This document shows, in pieces, positions 8,791 through 16,443 of a DNA stretch of 57,643 nt. Made by a program: the position numbers and the translations under genes. The notes below the pieces were generated by a model. That model made no database searches and was not told where the DNA came from. It worked only from the letters and a program-made list of their open reading frames with translations. Source of the stretch: Paenibacillus sabuli (GTDB lineage Bacteria; Bacillota; Bacilli; Paenibacillales; Paenibacillaceae); assembly GCF_014705605.1 (NCBI RefSeq), contig NZ_JACXIZ010000038.1, forward strand, positions 1 through 57,643, in the 5' to 3' direction. The first letter of the stretch is position 1. Every line of letters starts with the position of its first letter.

Positions 8791-10461
8791 ATGAGCAAGC
8801 TGCGCATCGTGACGGGCACGCTGATGCACGAGACGAATACGTTCAACCGCACGCCGACCACCTACGCCGACTTCCGCGCGATCGAGGGCGAGCGGCTGCT
8901 GGAGGAGACCTTCTGGGCGGACGGCAGCGAGGCGACGGGCGGCATCATCCATACGCTGCAGGCGGAGGGCGCGGAGATCGTGCCGACGCTACACGCACGG
9001 CCGTTCATCTCCGGCATCATCGCAGACGAGGCCTACGCGCAGGCGCGCGCGATCATCCTGGAGGCGGTCCGCGCAGCGGGTCCGGTGGACGGGGTGTGCC
9101 TGTGTCTGCACGGCTCGATGTATACCGAGGCGGTCCCGGATCCGGAGGGCGATCTGATGCACGAGGTGCGCGCGATCGTCGGCCCCGGCGTGCCGATCGT
9201 CTGCGCGCTCGACATGCACGCGACGGTGACGGAGGCGCTGCTGGCGAGCGTCAACGCCTTCACGCTGTTCCGCACGGCGCCGCATACGGACAACTACGAC
9301 ACCGGCGTGCGGGCCGCCGATCTGCTGCTCAAGATCATCCGGCAGCGGCTCGACGTCGTCACGGTATCGGCCAAGCTGCCGATGCTGGTCGGCGGCGAGC
9401 ATTCGATGACGACGGTCTCGCCGATGAAGGACATGATCGCCGGCGTCTACGCAGCCTGCCGCAAGCCCGAGGTGCTGAATGCGGACTACGCGCTCGGCTT
9501 CCCGTGGGCGGATACGCCGCACCACAGCATCCGCACGCTCGTCAGCGGGGAGCGGCGGCATCTGGAGACGCTGACCGAGACCGCGCTCGAGCTGGCGGAG
9601 GCGTGGTGGCTCCGGCGGGCCGAGTTCGTCTATTCCGTGGAGGCGTATCCGCTCGATGAGGCGCTGGACGTCGCCTATGCCGCCGAGTCCGCCGCAGCGT
9701 CCGGTCCGGTCGTCGTCTCCGACACCGGGGACAATCCGACCGCCGGTGCGGCCTGCGACGCGACGCTCGTGCTGGAGCGGCTGCTGGGGCGCGGCGCCGG
9801 CGCCGCCCTGGTAGCGGTCGTCGCCGACCGCCGCGCCTATGCCGCGTGTCTAGCCGCCGGCGCCGGCGCGTCGATCGAGCTGGAGCTGGGGCGCAGCGGA
9901 TCGGAAGACGAGCGCGGACCGGGGACGGGGGCTAATCGCGGTGCGGATGCACGGGAGGCGGAGCCGGCTCGCAACGGTCGAGATCGCGAACGGAACGTAG
10001 CGCAAGTGAACCGTGACGCCGGAGACGGCGCGGAGGACGCTGCAGCGGGTCGTCCGCTGCGCGTGACGGGGACGGTGCTCGCCGTGCGGGACGATCTGCA
10101 GGCGGCCGGTCGCGCTAGATCCGGCAGCAATGCGGCCGTGCTGCGAATCGGCAGCGTCGACGTCGTCATAGCGCAGGAGCGTATGGCCGTGACCGACCCT
10201 GCGTATCTCGTCCGGCTCGGCCTGCAGCCCGCCGATTATCGCGTGATCGTCGTCAAGAGCGGCTACCAGAGCCCGGCCTATCAGGAGCTGGCCTCGCGCA
10301 GCCTGTTCGCGCTCACGCCCGGTCAGACGCGCATCACGCTGACGGACATCGCGTACCGTCGTGCGCCGCGGCCGATCTATCCGCTCGATGCCGACACGTC
10401 GTGGCGGCGCGAGGACGAGCGCGCGCGGCTGAGACAGGCGCACGGGATCGGGCATGCCTGA
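8791..10461 (+). CDS. M81-family metallopeptidase (MlrC-like)
   Basis: 556 residues from ATG 8791, chosen because GGGAGGA ends 8 bases before it; the ATG at 8785 is too close. The N-terminal MlrC domain shows LMHETNTFNRTPT near residue 11, DMHATVTEAL and HTDNYDTGVRAADLL, which hold the expected metal-binding residues. The C-terminal MlrC domain follows. MlrC was first described in microcystin breakdown, but most homologues sit in sugar-catabolic loci and their substrates are unknown. Here a charged, low-complexity insert (about residues 367-424, rich in Arg, Gly, Asp, Ala) splits the C-terminal domain and makes the protein longer than the usual roughly 490 residues. It follows the AraC regulator by 52 bases and may be co-transcribed. 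Confidence 0.85.
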   Translation: MSKLRIVTGTLMHETNTFNRTPTTYADFRAIEGERLLEETFWADGSEATGGIIHTLQAEGAEIVPTLHARPFISGIIADEAYAQARAIILEAVRAAGPVDGVCLCLHGSMYTEAVPDPEGDLMHEVRAIVGPGVPIVCALDMHATVTEALLASVNAFTLFRTAPHTDNYDTGVRAADLLLKIIRQRLDVVTVSAKLPMLVGGEHSMTTVSPMKDMIAGVYAACRKPEVLNADYALGFPWADTPHHSIRTLVSGERRHLETLTETALELAEAWWLRRAEFVYSVEAYPLDEALDVAYAAESAAASGPVVVSDTGDNPTAGAACDATLVLERLLGRGAGAALVAVVADRRAYAACLAAGAGASIELELGRSGSEDERGPGTGANRGADAREAEPARNGRDRERNVAQVNRDAGDGAEDAAAGRPLRVTGTVLAVRDDLQAAGRARSGSNAAVLRIGSVDVVIAQERMAVTDPAYLVRLGLQPADYRVIVVKSGYQSPAYQELASRSLFALTPGQTRITLTDIAYRRAPRPIYPLDADTSWRREDERARLRQAHGIGHA

Positions 10462-10608
10462 TCGGGGATGCTAGATCGGGAATGTCTGATCGGGAATGCC
10501 TTAGCCTTATCGGGGATGCCAGATCGGAATGCCTGATCAGGAACGCCTTATCGGGGATGTCAGATCGGGAATGTCTGATCAGGAACGCCTTATCGGGGAT
10601 GCCTGACG
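10453..10608. repeat. Degenerate tandem repeat of GATCGGGAATG words
   Basis: About nine copies of a 16-22 base unit based on TGATCGGGAATGCC fill the space immediately after the MlrC-like gene. Variants are GATCGGGGATG, GATCAGGAACG and TTATCGGGGATG. A block of about 55 bases is itself duplicated. GATC occurs in most units, so Dam-like methylation sites are clustered if the host has such an enzyme. No coding role is seen. Confidence 0.85.
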
Positions 10609-10620
10609 CTTGAAGTTCTC

Positions 10621-10806
10621 TAACGGTCATGAGCGACGCTTAGCGATGTAAATGCGACAAAGTGAGCGGCTAACGGTCATGAGCGCCTCTTAGCGCACCA
10701 AAAACGCGATGGGATCCGGGTTTACCCTCGCTAAACGCTCCTGGTGTCCGTTAGCGCGGCAGAGTGCACGAAAAATGGCTGTAAGCGCCTGTGGTGTCCG
10801 TTAGAG
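10621..10806. repeat. Intergenic short repeats (TAACGGTCATGAGCG and TGGTGTCCGTTAG)
   Basis: TAACGGTCATGAGCG occurs at 10621 and 10671, each followed within about 10 bases by CTTAGCG. TGGTGTCCGTTAG occurs at about 10742 and 10792. The reverse-complement relation between the CGCTAA and TTAGCG words suggests hairpin potential. This is non-coding, of the kind often dispersed in Paenibacillus genomes. Confidence 0.6.
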
Positions 10807-10901
10807 CGTCACTGCTGTTAGAGCGTCGCTGCTGTTAGAGCGTCGCTGCTGTTAGAGCGTCGCTGCTGTTAGAGTGTCACTGCCATTAGAGTGTCGCTGC
10901 T
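10800..10901 (+). repeat. 17-bp tandem repeat, six copies
   Basis: The unit GTTAGAGCGTCGCTGCT starts at 10800, 10817, 10834, 10851, 10868 and 10885; the inner copies are identical and the outer ones carry substitutions. It ends about 67 bases before the phosphoglucose isomerase start, so copy number could affect the promoter region of that gene. Confidence 0.92.
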
Positions 10902-10968
10902 CTGGTTGGTGCTTGTCCGTTCCGTTCAGATGTACGATACTCCAATTTGCAAGAAAAGAGGGATCACG

Positions 10969-11490
10969 ATGGACAAATGCTTTTCCATTCCGCTGAAGCC
11001 GGCGGATTACAAAAGCTATGGCGCGTTGGTGACGCGGCGTACGCTGTCGCAGCTCAAGGCGCTGTACGTGGATCAGGCAGCTGTGGAGCGACTGCTCGAG
11101 GACGGCGATCCGACGGTGTACGAGGTGTACGAGCTGCCGTATCCGAACGACGAGACCGACTTGCTCGCCAACATTACGGTATTGCACCCGGGCCAGGTCG
11201 GGGACGAATTTTTTATGACCAAGGGCCATTTTCACGGCGAGCCGGATACGGCGGAGGCGGTCATCGGCATCGCCGGACGCGGCGAAATGCTGATCCAGCA
11301 TCGCGGCGGCGAGCTGCGCAGCCTGCTCGTGGCGGAAGGCTACATCAGCTATTCGCCCGGCGGCTGGGGGCATCGGGTCATCAATTCAGGCGACGAGGAG
11401 CTGGTCTTTTTCGCAGTGAGCGGGGCCAACATTCGGCATGATTACGAGACGGCCGCGCGGCTGAACTTCAAGGCGCCGGAGCAAGCATAG
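10969..11490 (+). CDS. Cupin-type glucose-6-phosphate isomerase
   Basis: 173 residues from ATG 10969, preceded by AAGAGGG. It is a single-domain cupin of the archaeal-type phosphoglucose isomerase family (PF06560), unrelated to the usual bacterial PGI. The metal site is visible as KGHFHGEPDTAE (His87, His89, Glu96) plus His135 in GGWGHRV. The family interconverts glucose-6-phosphate and fructose-6-phosphate in the cytoplasm using a divalent metal. The length fits the short form of the family. It stands alone between two repeat-rich spacers, so its partner pathway cannot be read from neighbours. A related sugar-phosphate isomerisation cannot be excluded. Confidence 0.85.
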   Translation: MDKCFSIPLKPADYKSYGALVTRRTLSQLKALYVDQAAVERLLEDGDPTVYEVYELPYPNDETDLLANITVLHPGQVGDEFFMTKGHFHGEPDTAEAVIGIAGRGEMLIQHRGGELRSLLVAEGYISYSPGGWGHRVINSGDEELVFFAVSGANIRHDYETAARLNFKAPEQA

Positions 11491-11548
11491 CATTTCCTGT
11501 TCTAATGAAACGACTGTGGTGAAACTGGGCTGAAATTGGGCTGGAACT

Positions 11549-11758
11549 GTGGGACGGTTAGCTCGCACAAGTGGTCCGGCTCCCCCTCCTAGGTGCTCCG
11601 GCTCCCCCTCATTGTGTTACACGAAAGCGGAAACCAAACAATGTGGCGTGTGGCTGGGTTTGATCATCTTGTACATTCTTTACGGACTGCTCGGACTGTT
11701 CGGACTAGAGGCACTGTGGCTAATCCTTTATACCGCGGTGCTTCTTTTTTATAGCTAG
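11549..11758 (+). CDS. Possible small membrane peptide
   Basis: A 69-codon frame whose second half is strongly hydrophobic, with GLIILYILYGLLGLFGL and a second stretch LWLILYTAVLLF. This could be a two-helix membrane peptide. The N-terminal part (GPAPPPRCSGSPS) is encoded by a direct repeat of CCGGCTCCCCCTC and looks non-coding, so a real start would have to lie further in, perhaps at GTG 11650, where no good ribosome binding site is seen. I do not recognise a family. Confidence 0.25.
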   Translation: MGRLARTSGPAPPPRCSGSPSLCYTKAETKQCGVWLGLIILYILYGLLGLFGLEALWLILYTAVLLFYS

Positions 11759-11971
11759 AATCCGCTCCAAAGGCACAATCTAAGAAGGATAGACCACTGC
11801 CTATTCGACCAAGGACGTTCACAAGATTTTCTACTAGACTTTCCAGCGTGGTTGCAGGTATTCTTATCCTCGAGCAGGGTTCCTTTTTGGTAAAGTTGCC
11901 ATCCCGAGAGTCTTATCTTGTTGTCTTTTGGATACTTCCAAACTAGGGTACATCATCGTCCTGGCAAGCTG

Positions 11972-12154
11972 ACCTGCAAAAGTACAGTTCATTGAGCCGT
12001 GTTGAGGTTGGAGATCGGGATGAAATGTAAAAGTACAGTTATTTTAGCGAAAATCGGGGGCGTTTTGGCCCGCAGGGCGTATTTTAACTGTATTTTTGCA
12101 GTTCGGAGGCGAAAAAGCGGGCTTTTACGTTTTTTTAACTGCACGTTTACAGTT
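11972..12154. repeat. Four copies of an 18-bp palindromic repeat (AACTGYAAAAGTGCAGTT family), cluster 1
   Basis: Copies at 11972-11989, 12023-12040, 12086-12103 and 12137-12154 match the consensus AACTGCAAAAGTGCAGTT or its complement with one to four differences. Spacers also share a block resembling TTTTAGCGAAAATCGG. The same family reappears at 32994-33182. The remaining bases from 11491 to 12446 show no gene I can support. A duplicated GGCAGCTGCGATT is at 12244 and 12266. Confidence 0.88.
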
Positions 12155-12446
12155 GGGCTTATGTGGTTCAGGTAGTGTCAGTGGTTCACGCTCGAAGGCT
12201 CGTGCATGCGACGCACTTGGTCCGTTACTGTTTAGCAGCCAATGGCAGCTGCGATTCTAGCGAGTGGCAGCTGCGATTTTAAAGTACACTTGAAGGGGTA
12301 AAATAAGAGGAGGTGTCCCGCGCGCAGGGTCCGGCGACATGACGGCGGTCGGATGACCACAACCGCGGCTGCAATGAGCATAGGCGAACTGACAATGCAT
12401 AAACCAGACCTTGCATAAACCTGACAATGCTTGAAGAGGGGACGAC

Positions 12447-14063
12447 ATGATGGATAACCAACGAAGGAACCGAATCTTGCCGATAACGGTTACGCTCCTG
12501 CTGCTGACCATTCTCCAGCTCCTGACCGGCTGCAGCGGCTCGAAAGCAAGCGGGCCGGGCAATGGAGGCGCCGGGCAATCGCAGGCTGTGCCGCAGCCGA
12601 CGGAGATGAGCCGGGTGATCGATTCCGTATATACGACCGAGCGCGCGCTGGCGCTGACCTTCAATGGCATGGGCGACGAGGAGCGGATGGATCGGCTGCT
12701 GCAAAAGCTCGACGACTACGGCATCAAGGCGAGCTTCTTCTTGCCGGGGATGCGCGTGGCGGAGGAGCCGGATATTGCGCGGCGCATCGCCGCGCACGGC
12801 CACGAGCTGGAGGCCGGCACGCTCAATCGGGAGGCGATCGAAGGCCTGAATTACGAGCAACTGGAGCGCGAGGTGCGGCTCGATCTGCAGGTGCTGCGCG
12901 AGCATACGGAGGCCGATCCGCGCTACGTCCGTTCGAGCTGGGGCGAGGTGTCGGACGCGCTGCGCTACGCCGCCGAGGCTGGCGGGCTGCGGGCGGTCGT
13001 CGGCCAGACGCTATTCTTGCACAACTGGCAGGAGGAGACGGAGGAGGAGCGGCGGACGCTCATTCGCAATTACGTCCAGCGCGGCGCCATCCTGGCGCTG
13101 GATACGGAGGAGAACGAGGACCTGCTCGCCAATGTCAAGCGGATCGCGGAAGCGGCAGAGGCAGTCGGTTATGCCTTCGTCACGCTCGAGGAACTGGACG
13201 CGAAGGGCGGCGCGCGCCTGGCAGGAGACGAGGTGCCGGGATACGACGCGGCGTTGCTTGATTCGGACGCTGGCGCGGGAGCGGACTATCGGCTGTGGCG
13301 GGGCGCAGCGCAGTCAGGCGACGACGCGGCGGAAATGACAAGCAGACATGCGACGGGACAGGCAGACGAGCAGGCAGAGAAGCAGGCAATAGCGCAAGCA
13401 GATGAACAAGCAGGGGGACGCGCAACGGACAATGCCGGCGCGGGTTCGGCCGCAGACCGCAGCGAGAATGGCGGAGCAAGCCGCGCGGTTGCGCTGACCT
13501 TCGACGATTGGGGCAGCGACGCGGCCATTACGCCGATCCTCGACGTGCTGGCGGAGTATGAGGTGCGGGCCTCCTTCTTCCTGCGCGCGGACGGCGTAGT
13601 GCGCAATCCGAATCTGGCGCGCGCGATCGCCGAGGCCGGGCACGATGTCGGCAATCACACCTACAGCCACCCGGTCATCACGGAGCTGACGACCCAGCAG
13701 CTGCAGCAGGAGATCGTGCAGGCGCACCGGATCATCGCCGAGGCGATCCAGCAGCCGCCGGCGATGCTGTTCCGCCCGCCTACGGGCGCGTTCGAGCCGG
13801 AGGACCTGGCCGCGATTGCCGCGACGGGCTATCGGGACATCGTCCTGTTCGACGTCGACCCGGAGGACTACAAGCGCGAGCGCACGGCGCAGCAGATTGT
13901 CGACGCTACGCTTGCCCAGGCCCAAGGCGGCAGTCTCGTGCTGCTGCATCTGCTGGACGGCACGCATACGGCCGATGCGCTGCCCGGCATCATCGAAGGG
14001 CTGCGCGCCCGCGGGTATGCGATCGAGCCGGTGTCGGCGCTGCTGGAAGGATATACGGACTAG
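12447..14063 (+). CDS. Tandem NodB-domain polysaccharide deacetylase lipoprotein
   Basis: 538 residues from ATG 12447 with GAGGGGAC upstream. The signal sequence ends in the lipobox LLTGCSG. A first NodB-like domain (about 60-255) is degenerate: the catalytic block TFDD has become TFNGMGD and the HxxxH block reads HGHELEAG. A Gln/Ala/Glu-rich linker (about 285-340) leads to a complete second NodB domain (about 347-530). That domain has LTFDDWGSD, HDVGNHTYSHP, FRPPTGAF and LLHLLDG, all catalytic blocks of carbohydrate esterase family 4. It probably removes N-acetyl groups from peptidoglycan or a surface polysaccharide. The first domain is likely a non-catalytic binding or scaffold copy. Confidence 0.88.
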   Translation: MMDNQRRNRILPITVTLLLLTILQLLTGCSGSKASGPGNGGAGQSQAVPQPTEMSRVIDSVYTTERALALTFNGMGDEERMDRLLQKLDDYGIKASFFLPGMRVAEEPDIARRIAAHGHELEAGTLNREAIEGLNYEQLEREVRLDLQVLREHTEADPRYVRSSWGEVSDALRYAAEAGGLRAVVGQTLFLHNWQEETEEERRTLIRNYVQRGAILALDTEENEDLLANVKRIAEAAEAVGYAFVTLEELDAKGGARLAGDEVPGYDAALLDSDAGAGADYRLWRGAAQSGDDAAEMTSRHATGQADEQAEKQAIAQADEQAGGRATDNAGAGSAADRSENGGASRAVALTFDDWGSDAAITPILDVLAEYEVRASFFLRADGVVRNPNLARAIAEAGHDVGNHTYSHPVITELTTQQLQQEIVQAHRIIAEAIQQPPAMLFRPPTGAFEPEDLAAIAATGYRDIVLFDVDPEDYKRERTAQQIVDATLAQAQGGSLVLLHLLDGTHTADALPGIIEGLRARGYAIEPVSALLEGYTD

Positions 14064-14201
14064 ACGTCGCAGCAGGCGTTGCATGAGAAGTGCGGTGAAA
14101 AAGTGCCAGAGTGGCCGAAAATGGGTTGGAGAAAAGCGTTGCTCGGCGATAGTCGCCGGGCAGCGCCTGTTGGCGCGCTCAGCCGCTTGAAGCGGACAGC
14201 C

Positions 14202-14240
14202 TTTACAAGACCTTCACGATACGTTGACATTCGCTTAATG
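14202..14240 (+). promoter_or_regulatory. Pho box: four PhoP half-sites at 11-bp spacing
   Basis: TTTACA (14202), TTCACG (14213), TTGACA (14224) and TTAATG (14235) are direct repeats exactly 11 bases apart. This is the arrangement of Bacillus PhoP boxes (TTHACA with 5-base spacers). The array ends 56 bases before the TTG start of the next gene. GC-rich hairpins at 14146-14158 and 14163-14180 precede it and may end transcription of the deacetylase gene. Confidence 0.72.
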
Positions 14241-14296
14241 CTGGCCTTCTACACTGAGACAGGGACAAGTACTGTCATCTGTAGGAGGGGAATCGA

Positions 14297-16423
14297 TTGG
14301 ACAAGATGAAGAAGCTGACGGGGGTACTCGCGCTGTCGATGGGACTGACGGCCTTGACGCCGCTGGCCGGGACTGCGGTAGCCGAGCCTGGGGACAACGC
14401 GTATGCCGGTACGGAGGAGCTGACGGTCACGAAGATCGCCGGATACGACACGGGCGCCGGTCTGGAGGAGTCGGGGGCGGAGATCGTCACGTACGATGCG
14501 GCGACAGGCAAGGTGTATCTGATCAACGGCGCGACCGCTTCAATCGAGATCGTCGATCTGGCCGGGCTGCAGCATGCCGTGCAGGGACAAGAGCTGAGCG
14601 TAGCCGAGTCGAATAAAATATCGATTGCCGCGCACAGCCCGGAGGAGCGGCCGGAGCTGTTCGGCGATGTGACGAGCGTCGTCGTGCATCCGACCGCGGA
14701 CCTGATGGCCGCCGCGGTGCCGAATTCGGAGAAAACGGACAATGGCAGCGTCGTCTTCTTTACGAAGTCGGGCGAATTCCTCGATTACGTCGAGGTGGGC
14801 GCGCTGCCGGACATGATCACGCTGACGCCGGACGGCCGCACGTTCCTCGTCGCCAACGAGGGCGAGCCGAATGCCGACTATACGGTCGATCCGGAAGGCT
14901 CGGTCTCGATGATTACGTGGAGCGAGGCGGCGGGCGCATACAGCTTCGCGGCCAGCACGGCGAGCTTCGACGATCCGTCGATCGTGATCGATGACAATGT
15001 CCGGTACGCCTCGCTGCTCACCGGTTATGTCGAAGAGCCGACACCCGCGCAGTGGGCGGCCGACTTCGAACCGGAATTCATCGTTGTCGCAGAGAACGGC
15101 GCCAAGGCGTATGTCGCGCTGCAGGAATCCAACGCGATCGCCGTGCTCGATGTGGCGGAGGGCAGGTTCACGAATGTCCACGGGCTCGGGTACAAAAACC
15201 ATATGCTGCCGGGGAATGGCCTGGATCCCTCCGACCGCGATCCCGAGGACGATCCGCAGATCAACATCGCCAATTATCCGGTGCTCGGCATGTACATGCC
15301 GGACGGCATCGCGCTGAAGACGATCAACGGCCGCGCGTACCTGTTCACGGCCAACGAAGGCGACTCGCGCGCCTACGGCCCGGACGAGGAGATCGCAGAC
15401 GAGCTGCGCTTCAAGGACATGATGAGCGACGAAGGACCGGAGGACGGCTTCGTGATCGCGCTGGATGCGGCCAACTACCCGGGTACGACGCAGGAAGAGC
15501 TGGACGCACTTGATCTGGCCGCACTGTCCGAGGACGAGTACCTCGGGCGGCTGACGATCACCAATTCCGTATCGGACAGCGTGTATACCGAGGGCGGCAC
15601 GACCTATGTGAGCGGCTTGTACGCCTATGGCGCTCGGTCGTTCTCGATCTGGGACGTCGAGCAGCTCGGGACGGATCAGCAGCAGGTGTATGACAGCGGC
15701 GACGGCTTCGAGCAGATTGTCGCGCAAGTGATGCCGGACCTGTTCAACAGCGACCATGCCGAGAATGAAAAGGACAATCGCAGCGACAACAAAGGACCGG
15801 AGCCGGAATATGTCGAGCTGGGCGAAATCGACGGGGAGCTCTATGCATTCGTCGGGCTGGAGCGCCAGAGCGGCATCATGGTCTACAATGTCACGAATCC
15901 GGAGGCGCCGGCGTTCGTGACATACTACAATCTGCGTGACGTGAACGAAAGCGGCGCAGGCGATCTCGGCCCGGAAGGACTGGACTTCATCCCGGCCGAG
16001 CAGAGCCCGACCGGCGAAGCGCTGCTGCTGGCCGGCAATGAGGTGTCCGGCACACTGGCCGTGATGGAGATCGTCAAGGATGCGCCGTCCTTCGCGGTGA
16101 CGGGCATCGCCGATGAAGCCCACTATGCCGTGACGCGCGAGCAGGGCAAGGTGCAGATGACGGTCAACGAAGACGTGAGCGGTCTGGTGACGTTCGGCGC
16201 ATCGGTATCGGCGATCGCCGGACATGAAGGCAACGAGACGGTCGTCTTCACGCTGCGGCGCGGCGGCGAGCAGCTCGCATTGAGCGCGGTGCGCGGCGAT
16301 CTGGACAGCGGCACGCTGACGCCGCAGGCGCAGTTCAACGTGCAAGCGGGCGATGTCGTCGAGGTGTATGTCGTGGACGAGCTGACGAATGATCCGGAGC
16401 GTCAGCCGGTCGTACTGCAATAA
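14297..16423 (+). CDS. Secreted choice-of-anchor-I family protein (beta-propeller), probably phosphate-regulated
   Basis: 708 residues from TTG 14297, seven bases after TAGGAGGG; the ATG at 14306 is too far from it. A signal peptide ends near AGTAVAEPG (about residue 31). The body has beta-propeller-type repeats such as VVVHPTADLMAAAVPNSEK, LTPDGRTFLVANEGEPNADY, AYLFTANEGDSRAYG and LGPEGLDFIPAEQSP, the hallmarks of choice-of-anchor-I proteins. These are often encoded next to, or fused with, secreted phosphatases and nucleotidases; the reaction of this one is unknown. No cell-wall anchor is visible at its own C-terminus. It overlaps the region of the next gene and the Pho box upstream implies induction on phosphate starvation. 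Confidence 0.82.
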   Translation: MDKMKKLTGVLALSMGLTALTPLAGTAVAEPGDNAYAGTEELTVTKIAGYDTGAGLEESGAEIVTYDAATGKVYLINGATASIEIVDLAGLQHAVQGQELSVAESNKISIAAHSPEERPELFGDVTSVVVHPTADLMAAAVPNSEKTDNGSVVFFTKSGEFLDYVEVGALPDMITLTPDGRTFLVANEGEPNADYTVDPEGSVSMITWSEAAGAYSFAASTASFDDPSIVIDDNVRYASLLTGYVEEPTPAQWAADFEPEFIVVAENGAKAYVALQESNAIAVLDVAEGRFTNVHGLGYKNHMLPGNGLDPSDRDPEDDPQINIANYPVLGMYMPDGIALKTINGRAYLFTANEGDSRAYGPDEEIADELRFKDMMSDEGPEDGFVIALDAANYPGTTQEELDALDLAALSEDEYLGRLTITNSVSDSVYTEGGTTYVSGLYAYGARSFSIWDVEQLGTDQQQVYDSGDGFEQIVAQVMPDLFNSDHAENEKDNRSDNKGPEPEYVELGEIDGELYAFVGLERQSGIMVYNVTNPEAPAFVTYYNLRDVNESGAGDLGPEGLDFIPAEQSPTGEALLLAGNEVSGTLAVMEIVKDAPSFAVTGIADEAHYAVTREQGKVQMTVNEDVSGLVTFGASVSAIAGHEGNETVVFTLRRGGEQLALSAVRGDLDSGTLTPQAQFNVQAGDVVEVYVVDELTNDPERQPVVLQ

Positions 16424-16443
16424 TGGCGGACGGGGTGGTAACG

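Noticed and set aside
10800-10901. CRISPR array
   Set aside because: Units are 17 bp and directly abutting with no spacers, so this is a simple tandem repeat; no cas genes are in the window.
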